The position numbers and the translations under genes are program-made. Shown here piece after piece: positions 18,793-26,507 of a stretch of 64,000 nt of DNA. How positions within the stretch are numbered: position 1 is the first letter of the stretch; every line of letters begins with the position of its first letter. The notes beneath the pieces were generated by a model. It was given only the letters and a program-made list of their open reading frames with translations. It was not told the origin of the DNA and did not search any database. This DNA is from Pseudomonas gingeri (GTDB lineage: Bacteria > Pseudomonadota > Gammaproteobacteria > Pseudomonadales > Pseudomonadaceae), in NCBI RefSeq assembly GCF_013386115.1, contig NZ_JACAOR010000019.1, forward strand, positions 1 through 64,000, given 5' to 3'.

Positions 18793-18991
18793 GGGAATTC
18801 AGGTTCCTTGGGTAGGGGCATCAACGGTTGCAGACTCAACAAGACCGTTATAGCGCCGATCAGCAGGCTCGGGGATGAAATATCACCGCCTCGGGTTCGA
18901 CTTCCTCGCCAGGGGATATGTTTGCGGACATGGCCCGGGCCGATCCGCCGACAAGCCGGCCACGCTCGCCAGGATCAGCCACTGTGTCCTG

Positions 18992-19384
18992 TCACTGCCC
19001 GAACTGCTTGCTCAACCCCGGCGGCACGCCGTGGACATCGGTTTCTTCCCACGGTCCGTTGGGGCTGATGGAGCGGCTCCAGCCGTTGTCCCAGCGGTAG
19101 TAGGTGCGCTGGCGGTAGAAGGTGTTGGGCTGGCTGTCGAGTACGTAGACGCCCATCTGCCCATCCCAGTGGCTGCGGCCACCCGGTGGCGGGGCGAAGG
19201 TCGCCGAGGTGCTGGGGCGTGGCTTGGCCGGTGGGATCGGCTTGCCCGGCGTCGCCGGCGGATAGGGTTGGGTGGTCGGGCCGGAAGGCGGGATCGTCGG
19301 GCCGCTCGGTGGTGGCCGATGGACCGCACAAGCGCTCAACCCCAGGACCAGCGTTAACAGGGTGAGGCGGGCGATGGCGGTCAT
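18992..19384 (-). CDS. Proline-rich lipoprotein at the end of the ccm operon
   Basis: A 130-residue protein with a type II signal peptide and lipobox LSAC (cysteine at residue 19). A proline-rich linker follows, containing two PPSGPT units and PPATPGKPIPPAKP. The C-terminal part (WDGQMGVYVLDSQPNTFYRQRTYYRWDNGW) is aromatic-rich. It lies only ten bases after ccmI on the same strand, so it is probably co-transcribed with cytochrome c maturation. I do not recognise a function. Nothing gene-like was seen in the 199 bases between it and the DUF5666-like gene. Confidence 0.7.
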   Translation of the reverse strand: MTAIARLTLLTLVLGLSACAVHRPPPSGPTIPPSGPTTQPYPPATPGKPIPPAKPRPSTSATFAPPPGGRSHWDGQMGVYVLDSQPNTFYRQRTYYRWDNGWSRSISPNGPWEETDVHGVPPGLSKQFGQ

Positions 19385-19394
19385 GGCGAATTCT

Positions 19395-20594
19395 CTATTT
19401 GTCCGGGCTGTCGATGGTCAGGTTCTGTTGCGCGGCGGTGCTGCTGGCCAACGGCTGGCTGCGCCCGATCCACTCGCCCGCCGTCGGCTGGCCGGCGCGG
19501 GAAATCCGTGCAACCAGTTGGACTTCAGGAAAGTTCGACAGTTTCAATTGCGGCATCATCGCGTCCGCATCGCCCAGTTCGACCGTGGCCGGCAGGTCGG
19601 CAACCGTCAGCCGCTTGGCCGCCAACGGCGCCGGCGGCCCCTGGGTCGCACGGGCGAAGACAAAGACGCTGTCGCCCGGTTGAACCTTGGCTTTCAGGTC
19701 CGCGGCCAGATCTACCCGCACCTTCAGCACAGCGGTCCTGGCAACGACGGCTTCGGCGACCTTGCCACCACCTTGCACCAGTTTTTCGCTGGCGCGGTCG
19801 ATGCCGCCCTGCAACGCGGCGCGGGACTGATCTTCGGGTGGCAGTTGGGCCAGCAGGCGTTTCCAGTAGTCGATGGCTTCCTGGTAACGCTGGCCTTCGA
19901 ACGCGGCAATGCCGAGCAGGCCCAGGCTGGTGACTTCCTTCGGGTCGGCCTTGAGGGCTTCGTCGGTCAGCGCCTGGACCTGCGGCGACCATTGCTTGCC
20001 ATCGGCGAAGTACTGCGCCTGCGCCCACTGCCCCAGCAGCTCGGGCTGGCGACCGGCAAGCCTGACCGTGCGTTCGAAGATCTTCGCCGCCTCACCCGCG
20101 CGATCCTGGGCCATATAGGCGCGACCGAGGAAGTACAGCCCCTCGGCGGAGTCCGGCTGGGCCGCGACCGCCCGTTCCAGGCGCCGGGTCATGTCTTCCA
20201 TGGACTGCGGTGCCTGGGCGAATTCGCGGGTCAGTTCGACTTTGTCGCTGGCGCCGAAATGCAGGTATAGCGCCAGCCCGAGCACCGGCACCAGCACCGC
20301 CGCCAGCAGCGGCAACGGCTTGCCCAGGCGCGAAACCCGCGCCGGCGCCACGCCCTCGGTATCGGCCAGCAATTCGCGGGCGGCCTCGGCACGGCCAGTG
20401 TCCATCTGCTGTGCCGTCAGTACGCCCTCCTCCTGCTGAGCCTGCAGCTCAGCCACGCGCTCCTGGTACAGCGCCACGTTCAGCGCGGTGCGATCTTCTT
20501 CCCGCTGGGCGCGGCGATCACGCAATACCGGGATCAGCAGGAAACTCAGGGCGATCAGTAACAACAGACCTGTAGCGAGCCAGAAATCAATCAT
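19395..20594 (-). CDS. ccmI: Cytochrome c maturation protein CcmI
   Basis: A 399-residue inner-membrane protein. The N-terminal region has two hydrophobic segments (residues 2-20 and about 93-113) flanking a cytoplasmic loop. A periplasmic TPR-type domain follows (EGLYFLGRAYMAQDRAGEAAKIFERTV). The C-terminal extension has beta-strand character (QPGDSVFVFARATQGPPAPLAA). CcmI holds apocytochrome c by its C-terminal helix and hands it to the CcmFH ligation complex. It overlaps ccmH by four bases. Confidence 0.93.
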   Translation of the reverse strand: MIDFWLATGLLLLIALSFLLIPVLRDRRAQREEDRTALNVALYQERVAELQAQQEEGVLTAQQMDTGRAEAARELLADTEGVAPARVSRLGKPLPLLAAVLVPVLGLALYLHFGASDKVELTREFAQAPQSMEDMTRRLERAVAAQPDSAEGLYFLGRAYMAQDRAGEAAKIFERTVRLAGRQPELLGQWAQAQYFADGKQWSPQVQALTDEALKADPKEVTSLGLLGIAAFEGQRYQEAIDYWKRLLAQLPPEDQSRAALQGGIDRASEKLVQGGGKVAEAVVARTAVLKVRVDLAADLKAKVQPGDSVFVFARATQGPPAPLAAKRLTVADLPATVELGDADAMMPQLKLSNFPEVQLVARISRAGQPTAGEWIGRSQPLASSTAAQQNLTIDSPDK

Positions 20595-21061
20595 TCGTGG
20601 TTTTTATCCAGCAGGTGGTCGAGGCGCTCGCGCTCCTCGGCGGAAAGCGCGTCCGGGGCTTCGCTGCGCTGGGCGCGGCGGCGACGGACGATCACGGCGA
20701 TCACGACCAGGCCGCCCAGCAGCAGCCCGGCGGGACCGAACCAGAGCAACGCGGTCTTGCCGGTCAGGGCCGGCTTGTAGCGGACGAAGTCACCATAACG
20801 ATCGACCATGAAATCGATGATCTGCTGATTGTCCTTGCCCTCGCCGAGCATGCGGAAGATCTCCCGGCGCAGGTCGGCGGCAATCGGCGCGTTGGAGTCG
20901 GCGATGTCCTGGTTCTGGCACTTGGGGCAGCGCAGTTCCTTGGTCAGGTCACGGAAACGCTCGCGCTCGGCATCGCTGGCGAACTCGTAGGTATCGATGG
21001 CGGCGTGGGCCACGCCGGTCAGGGCCAGGCCCAGGGCAATGGCGGCCAACCAGCGCTTCAT
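20591..21061 (-). CDS. ccmH: Cytochrome c maturation protein CcmH (thiol oxidoreductase)
   Basis: 156 residues: a signal peptide (KRWLAAIALGLALTGVAHA), a periplasmic three-helix domain with the redox motif LRCPKCQNQ, a membrane helix (LLWFGPAGLLLGGLVVIAV) and a basic cytoplasmic tail. It reduces or resolves the CxxCH thiols of apocytochrome c before haem ligation, together with CcmG and CcmF. The ATG at 21061 overlaps the stop of ccmG (ATGA), so translation is coupled. Confidence 0.94.
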   Translation of the reverse strand: MKRWLAAIALGLALTGVAHAAIDTYEFASDAERERFRDLTKELRCPKCQNQDIADSNAPIAADLRREIFRMLGEGKDNQQIIDFMVDRYGDFVRYKPALTGKTALLWFGPAGLLLGGLVVIAVIVRRRRAQRSEAPDALSAEERERLDHLLDKNHE

Positions 21062-21594
21062 GGCCGGGCCTCGTCCACCAGCGACTGGTAGACCGCCGCC
21101 AGTTGTTCGCGCCAGACCACTTCGTCGATCACCCCGACATACTTGTGGCGAATCACACCCTTGGCATCGATGAAGAAGGTTTCCGGCGCGCCATACACAC
21201 CCAGGTCCAGGCCCAGGGTGCCCTGCTCGTCGCGAATATCCAGCTGGTACGGATTGTGGAAATCCTTCAGCCATTTCAGTGCCTCGGCGTTGTCATCCTT
21301 GTAGTTCACGCCGTAGATCTGCACGCCCTGCTGGGCCAGTTTGTTCAGGACCGGGTGCTCGACCCGGCAGGAAATGCACCAGGTCCCCCAGACGTTGACC
21401 AGCGCCGGCTTGCCATGCAGGTCGAGCTGGGTCAGGGTCTTGTCGCCCTGCACATTGGGCAGGGAAAACGCCGGGAACGGCTTGCCGATCATGGCCGAGG
21501 GCAACTCGGCCGGGTCCAGGTACAGGCCCCGATACAGAAACACCGCCACCACCAGGAACAGCGCCAGCGGCACTACCATTATCCAACGCTTCAT
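21058..21594 (-). CDS. ccmG: Thiol:disulfide interchange protein CcmG/DsbE
   Basis: 178 residues: one N-terminal membrane anchor (MVVPLALFLVVAVFLYRGL) and a periplasmic thioredoxin-fold domain with the active site WCISC. The family-typical GVYGAPETFFID cis-proline region (proline near residue 142) is present. It passes reducing power from DsbD to apocytochrome c/CcmH. The gene overlaps both ccmF and ccmH by four bases. Confidence 0.95.
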   Translation of the reverse strand: MKRWIMVVPLALFLVVAVFLYRGLYLDPAELPSAMIGKPFPAFSLPNVQGDKTLTQLDLHGKPALVNVWGTWCISCRVEHPVLNKLAQQGVQIYGVNYKDDNAEALKWLKDFHNPYQLDIRDEQGTLGLDLGVYGAPETFFIDAKGVIRHKYVGVIDEVVWREQLAAVYQSLVDEARP

Positions 21595-23579
21595 GCAGTC
21601 GCTCCACTCATGCCCAGTGCTTCCCGCACACGGCTCTTGACCTTGACCCGATAACGCCGGTCCAGCGCTGCCAGCAAACCACCGAGGCCGGTCAGCAGGC
21701 CGCCGAACCAGATCCAGCGGACAAACGGCTTGACGTGCACCCGTACCGCCCAGGCGCCATCGCCCAGCGGTTCGCCGAGGGCGACATAGAGGTCACGGGT
21801 GAAACCGGCGTCGATCCCGGCTTCGGTCATCATCGATTGCTGCACGGTGTAGAGACGCTTCTCCGGATGCAGCACGGCGATTTCCTTGCCGTTGTCGATG
21901 ACCCGGATAGTGCCTTTGTCCGAGGTGAAGTTCGGCCCCTCGAAATGCTTCGCCCCTTCGAAGAGGAAGTGATAACCGGCCAGTTCCATGGACTCGCCCG
22001 GCGCCAGGCGCAAGTCGCGTTCGGCGCTCTCCTGGCTCGACAGCACCACGCCCAGGGCGCAGACCGCGATCCCCAGGTGTGCCAGCTGCATGCCCCAGTA
22101 GCTGCGGGTCAGGCCCGGCAGGCCCTTGACCAGGCCTTTGTGGCGGGTCTTGTCGAGAATGTCGCGCACACCCGCCAGCAACACCCAGGCCGCCAGCAGG
22201 AAGGTCGCCAGCACCGCCCAGTTGAAGTCGCCGTAGACCACGCCCGCGACCACGGCCAGGGCCACGCTGCCCAGCAGGACCGGGGTCAGCATGCCCACCA
22301 GCCATTTCACCGGGGTGTCTTTCCAGCGCACCAGCACGCCGACCGCCATCACCACCATCAACAGCGCCATCAGCGGGATGAACAGCGCATTGAAGTACGG
22401 CGGGCCGACCGACAGCTTGGCCCCGCTCAGGGCATCGAGCACCAGCGGATACAGGGTACCCAGGAGGATCATCGACGCGGCCACCACCAGCACCAGGTTG
22501 TTGCCCAGCAGCAGGGTTTCGCGGGACCACAGGTTGAAGCCGACATGGCTTTTCACCACCGGCGCCCGCAGGGCGAACAAGGTCAGCGAACCGCCGACCA
22601 CGAACAGCAGGAAGATCAGGATGAACACGCCGCGTGCCGGATCGGATGCGAACGCATGCACCGAGGTCAGCACGCCCGAACGCACGAGGAAGGTCCCGAG
22701 CAGGCTGAGGGAGAACGCCGCGATGGCGAGCAGGACGGTCCAGCTCTTGAACACCCCGCGCTTTTCCGTGACCGCCAGGGAATGGATCAGCGCCGTGCCC
22801 ACCAGCCAGGGCATGAACGAGGCGTTTTCCACCGGGTCCCAGAACCACCAGCCGCCCCAGCCGAGCTCGTAGTAGGCCCACCAGGAGCCGAGGGTGATAC
22901 CGATGCCGAGGAATGCCCAGGCGACAATGGTCCATGGCCGCGACCAGCGCGCCCAGGCCGCGTCGAGCCGACCACCGAGCAGCGCGGCGATGGCGAAGGC
23001 GAAGGCCACGGAGAAACCGACATAACCCATGTAGAGCATCGGCGGATGGACGATCAGGCCGATGTCCTGCAGCAACGGGTTGAGGTCGCGCCCGTCCGCC
23101 GGGATCTGCGGCAGGATGCGCGAGAACGGGTTGGACGTGAGGATCAGGAACAGCAGGAAGCCGGTGCTGATCATGCCCATCACCGCCAGCACCCGGGCCA
23201 GCATCACTTGCGGCAACTGCCGGGAGAACACCGACACGGCGAAGGTCCAGCCGCCGAGGATCAGCGCCCAGAGCAGCAGCGAACCTTCGTGGGCGCCCCA
23301 CACGGCACTGAACTTGAAGTACCAGGGCAAGGCGCTGTTGGAGTTGTTGGCGACATAACCGACGGAAAAGTCATCGGTCATGAAGGCGTAGGTCAGGGCG
23401 CCGAAAGCGAAGGCGAGGAAGGCGAACTGCCCCCAGGCCGCGGGCTGCGCGAGGCTCATCCACAGGCGATCGCCGCGCCAGGCGCCAAGCAGGGGGACGA
23501 CGGCTTGCACGACGGCAAAGCACAGCGCGAGGATCATGGCCAGGTGGCCCAGCTCAGGTATCAGAAGCCCGGAAATCAT
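21591..23579 (-). CDS. ccmF: Haem lyase subunit CcmF
   Basis: A 662-residue polytopic protein with about 15 membrane segments. The tryptophan-rich WWD motif WGGWWFWDPVENASFMPWL is at roughly residues 229-247. It catalyses covalent attachment of haem, taken from holo-CcmE, to apocytochrome c on the periplasmic face. The C-terminal periplasmic domain and last helix are intact, and length is typical. The gene begins four bases after ccmE. Confidence 0.96.
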   Translation of the reverse strand: MISGLLIPELGHLAMILALCFAVVQAVVPLLGAWRGDRLWMSLAQPAAWGQFAFLAFAFGALTYAFMTDDFSVGYVANNSNSALPWYFKFSAVWGAHEGSLLLWALILGGWTFAVSVFSRQLPQVMLARVLAVMGMISTGFLLFLILTSNPFSRILPQIPADGRDLNPLLQDIGLIVHPPMLYMGYVGFSVAFAFAIAALLGGRLDAAWARWSRPWTIVAWAFLGIGITLGSWWAYYELGWGGWWFWDPVENASFMPWLVGTALIHSLAVTEKRGVFKSWTVLLAIAAFSLSLLGTFLVRSGVLTSVHAFASDPARGVFILIFLLFVVGGSLTLFALRAPVVKSHVGFNLWSRETLLLGNNLVLVVAASMILLGTLYPLVLDALSGAKLSVGPPYFNALFIPLMALLMVVMAVGVLVRWKDTPVKWLVGMLTPVLLGSVALAVVAGVVYGDFNWAVLATFLLAAWVLLAGVRDILDKTRHKGLVKGLPGLTRSYWGMQLAHLGIAVCALGVVLSSQESAERDLRLAPGESMELAGYHFLFEGAKHFEGPNFTSDKGTIRVIDNGKEIAVLHPEKRLYTVQQSMMTEAGIDAGFTRDLYVALGEPLGDGAWAVRVHVKPFVRWIWFGGLLTGLGGLLAALDRRYRVKVKSRVREALGMSGATA

Positions 23580-23582
23580 CGA

Positions 23583-24038
23583 TCAACCCTCCTTGGCGGG
23601 AACAGGTGCGGACTGGCCGCTGTCTTTGAGCGCCTTGGTCACTTCCGGCGGCATGTACTTTTCGTCGTGCTTGGCCAGGACTTCATCGGCGACGACCACG
23701 CCGTCGGCGTTCAGCTTGCCCAGGGCGACGATACCCTGCCCTTCGCGGAACAGGTCCGGGAGAATCCCGCGGTAGGTGATGGTCACGGACTTGTTGAAAT
23801 CGGTGACCACGAACTTCACGTCCAGGGAGTCGCCGGAACGTACCAGCGAGCCCTTCTCGACCATGCCACCGGCACGGATCCGCGTGTCCCGGGGCGCTTC
23901 GCCATTGGCGATCTGGGTCGGGGTGTAGAACAGGTTGATGTTCTCCTGCAACGCGCTCAAGGCCAGGCCGACGGCAGCGCCGACCCCGACCAGGATCGCC
24001 AGGATGATGATCAGACGCTTCTTGCGCAGCGGGTTCAC
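23583..24038 (-). CDS. ccmE: Haem chaperone CcmE
   Basis: 151 residues: a short cytoplasmic head (NPLRKKR), one membrane helix and a periplasmic OB-fold. The covalent haem ligand is H124 in the LAKHDEKYMP motif, with Y128 as axial ligand. CcmE carries haem from CcmABCD to CcmF. The start codon is GTG, overlapping the ccmD stop as GTGA. Confidence 0.95.
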   Translation of the reverse strand: MNPLRKKRLIIILAILVGVGAAVGLALSALQENINLFYTPTQIANGEAPRDTRIRAGGMVEKGSLVRSGDSLDVKFVVTDFNKSVTITYRGILPDLFREGQGIVALGKLNADGVVVADEVLAKHDEKYMPPEVTKALKDSGQSAPVPAKEG

Positions 24039-24211
24039 TTGGCATTCTCCCGGCGCAGACGTCGCGCCTCTTGTTGCAGGTAGCGCCGGCGGGCCAGCAG
24101 CGGCGCCACGACGTTCAGGACCAGTACCGCGAGGCAGATACCATAGGCCGACCAGACATACAGGCCATGATGGCCCATGGCGAGAAAATCGCCGAATGAA
24201 GCAAAACTCAT
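24035..24211 (-). CDS. ccmD: Haem exporter accessory protein CcmD
   Basis: A 58-residue protein read directly from the sequence: MSFASFGDFLAMGHHG, one membrane helix (LYVWSAYGICLAVLVLNVV) and a basic, arginine-rich cytoplasmic tail ending RRRENAK. This is the standard CcmD layout. It stabilises holo-CcmE within the CcmABC complex. It overlaps ccmC upstream (ATGA) and ccmE downstream (GTGA). Confidence 0.93.
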   Translation of the reverse strand: MSFASFGDFLAMGHHGLYVWSAYGICLAVLVLNVVAPLLARRRYLQQEARRLRRENAK

Positions 24212-24963
24212 CGGGCCGCCTCCAGCTCGTTCAACACTTCAGCCCTGACCCAACTGGCTCGGGCCTCGCGCTTGAGCACTTCGAGGCGCATGCGCAGCAG
24301 CACCACGGCTCCGAAGAAGCAGTAGAAGCCCAGCACGGTCAGCAGCAGCGGCATCCACATCTCGACGGGCATCGCCGGTTTCTCGGTGAGGCTGAACGTC
24401 GCGCCCTGGTGCAGGGTGTTCCACCACTCCACCGAATACTTGATGATCGGGATATTGATCACGCCGACAATCGCCAGCACCGCACAGGCTTTGGCCGCAC
24501 TGTCGCGGTTGGTGATGGCATTGCCCAGGGCGATCAGGCCGAAATAGAGGAACAGCAGGATCAGCATCGAGGTCAGGCGTGCGTCCCAGACCCACCATGC
24601 GCCCCAGGTCGGCTTGCCCCAGATGGCTCCGGTGAGCAGCGCCACGGCGGTCATCCAGGCGCCGATGGGCGCCGCGCATTGCAGGGCGACATCGGCCAGC
24701 TTCATCTTCCACACCAGCCCCACCACACCACAGACCGCCAGCAGCACATAGCAGGACTGGGCCAGCATCGCGGCCGGCACGTGGATGTAGATGATGCGAA
24801 AGCTGTTGCCTTGCTGGTAGTCCGGTGGCGCGAAGGCCAGGCCCCAGACCACGCCGACGCCGATCAGCAGCACGGCGGCGATGCTCAGCCAGGGCAACAG
24901 GCGCCCGCTGATGCCATAGAACCATTTGGGCGAGCCCAGCTTATGAAACCAAGTCCAGTTCAT
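24208..24963 (-). CDS. ccmC: Haem handling membrane protein CcmC
   Basis: A 251-residue six-transmembrane protein with the WWD motif WGAWWVWDARLTS at about residues 122-134. Conserved histidines lie in the periplasmic loops (IYIHVPAAM, and WWNTLHQGATF). It loads haem onto CcmE. The ATG at 24963 is the likely start; the GTG immediately before it is the alternative. Confidence 0.95.
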   Translation of the reverse strand: MNWTWFHKLGSPKWFYGISGRLLPWLSIAAVLLIGVGVVWGLAFAPPDYQQGNSFRIIYIHVPAAMLAQSCYVLLAVCGVVGLVWKMKLADVALQCAAPIGAWMTAVALLTGAIWGKPTWGAWWVWDARLTSMLILLFLYFGLIALGNAITNRDSAAKACAVLAIVGVINIPIIKYSVEWWNTLHQGATFSLTEKPAMPVEMWMPLLLTVLGFYCFFGAVVLLRMRLEVLKREARASWVRAEVLNELEAAR

Positions 24964-25011
24964 CACGGTACATCCAAGGGTCTTTGCTGGTCAGAAATCG
25001 ACCAGACCTCA

Positions 25012-25680
25012 TTATTCGCCGACGCTGATCTTCAGGCCAGCCGCTATTGCAAAAGGTGTCAGGGTTACCGCCAGGGCGGCCAGGCTGCCAAGCCAGAGCA
25101 GGTAACCCGTTGCCGGCATGCCCTGCAACGCGGCCTGCAAGGCCCCGCTGCCGAGTATCAGCACCGGGATATACAACGGCAGGATCAGCAACGCCAGCAG
25201 CAGGCCACCGCGCTTGAGCCCCACGGTCAGTGCCGCACCCACGGCACCGAGCAGGCTCAGCACCGGTGTCCCCAATAACAGTGACAGCAGCAGCACCGGC
25301 AGGCAGGCGCTCGGCAGGCCGAGCATCAGCGCCAGCAACGGCGCCAGCAACACCAGGGCCAGGCCGGAAAACATCCAGTGTGCCAGCACCTTGGCCAAAA
25401 CCAGAAGGGCCAGGGGGTGCGACGAAAGGACCCACTGCTCGAGGGAACCGTCTTCGAAATCACTGCGGAAAAGCCCGTCCAGCGAGAGCAGGACGGACAA
25501 AAGTGCCGCGACCCAGACCAGTCCCGGAGACAAGGTTTGCAACAGTTTAGTCTCGGGACCGACCGCCAGCGGGAACAACGCGATCACGATGGCAAAGAAC
25601 ACCAGCGGGTTGGCCAGTTCCGCCGGACGCCGGAACAGCAGCCGCGCTTCGCGGGCGAACAACAGCCCGAAGACACTCAT
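25012..25680 (-). CDS. ccmB: Haem exporter permease CcmB
   Basis: A 222-residue protein with six membrane segments and the CcmB pattern FAREARLLFRRPAELANPLVFF at the N-terminus, with DFEDGSLEQWVLS at about residue 77. It is the permease partner of the CcmA ATPase, which releases holo-CcmE from CcmC. The ATG at 25680 overlaps the ccmA stop (ATGA). A GTG three codons earlier is less likely. Confidence 0.93.
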   Translation of the reverse strand: MSVFGLLFAREARLLFRRPAELANPLVFFAIVIALFPLAVGPETKLLQTLSPGLVWVAALLSVLLSLDGLFRSDFEDGSLEQWVLSSHPLALLVLAKVLAHWMFSGLALVLLAPLLALMLGLPSACLPVLLLSLLLGTPVLSLLGAVGAALTVGLKRGGLLLALLILPLYIPVLILGSGALQAALQGMPATGYLLWLGSLAALAVTLTPFAIAAGLKISVGE

Positions 25681-26312
25681 ACGGCCCACCGCCCGAGATC
25701 GAGGTCGCGGTAGCCGGCCGGCACGCGGGTCAGGCTGTGGTGGGTGGTCAGCACGATCATGCCACCGCGTTCGCAGTGGGCGGCGAGATGTTCTTCGAGC
25801 TGCGCCACGCCCTGCTTGTCCAGGGCCGTGAAGGGTTCATCGAGGATCCACAGCGGCGGACTGTCCAGGTACAGCCGGGCCAGGGCCACACGGCGCTGCT
25901 GGCCGGCCGACAGGGTATGGCAGGGCACATCCTCGAAACCGCGCAGGCCGACGGCCGCCAGCGCCTGCCAGATCGCCTCGCGTCCGGCCGGCTGGTGCAG
26001 CGCACAGAGCCAGCTGAGGTTTTCCTCGGCGCTCAGCAGATCCTTGATGCCGGCGGCATGGCCGATCCACAGCAGCGTGCGCGCCAGCTCGCCGTGATGG
26101 CCGTGCAGCGGTTCGCCATTGAGACGGATCTCGCCGGCAGTCGGCTGCATCAACCCGGCCAGCAGGCGCAACAGGCTGGTCTTGCCGCTGCCGTTGGGGC
26201 CGCTGATCTGCAACATGTCGCCGGGGCTCAGGCGCAATTCGAGGTTCTCGAAGAGCATCCGCCAGTCACGCTCACAGGCGAGCGCTACGGCTTCTAGAAG
26301 AGGGCTGGTCAA
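25677..26312 (-). CDS. ccmA: Cytochrome c biogenesis ATPase CcmA
   Basis: An ABC ATPase of 211 residues: Walker A GPNGSGKTSLL, signature LSAGQQRRVALARL, Walker B LWILDEPF and switch TTHH. It powers release of haem-loaded CcmE from the CcmCDE complex. The start is taken as TTG at 26312 (giving MTSPLLEAVAL), the length normal for the family, with AAGG about ten bases upstream. An ATG at 26348 would add 12 residues without a ribosome site. First gene of the ccm operon. Confidence 0.9.
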   Translation of the reverse strand: MTSPLLEAVALACERDWRMLFENLELRLSPGDMLQISGPNGSGKTSLLRLLAGLMQPTAGEIRLNGEPLHGHHGELARTLLWIGHAAGIKDLLSAEENLSWLCALHQPAGREAIWQALAAVGLRGFEDVPCHTLSAGQQRRVALARLYLDSPPLWILDEPFTALDKQGVAQLEEHLAAHCERGGMIVLTTHHSLTRVPAGYRDLDLGRWAV

Positions 26313-26507
26313 ATGATCGAGGCCTTTTGCGGTTCTCAAGTCGGCCATGGCGCGGCCGTTAACGTGAGGCAGAATAAATGCTTTTGCGGCTCTATCCACA
26401 GAGCTGTGTCAATTTATGCGATATTTTGGACACACTTTCGGGGTGGCGCGGCATTATACATGCCATGCCCTACTCCAAAGAGGGCTATTTCGACAGGTTG
26501 CGACCCG

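Noticed and set aside
21735..24083. Open frame of 782 codons on the + strand opposite ccmF/ccmE
   Set aside because: Composition (His, Gln, Arg, Asp runs) is typical of an antisense GC-rich frame and no family signature is seen.
26348..26399. Longer CcmA N-terminus starting at ATG 26348 or further upstream
   Set aside because: No ribosome site, and the length from TTG 26312 matches the family; the ATG at 26348 remains a minor alternative.
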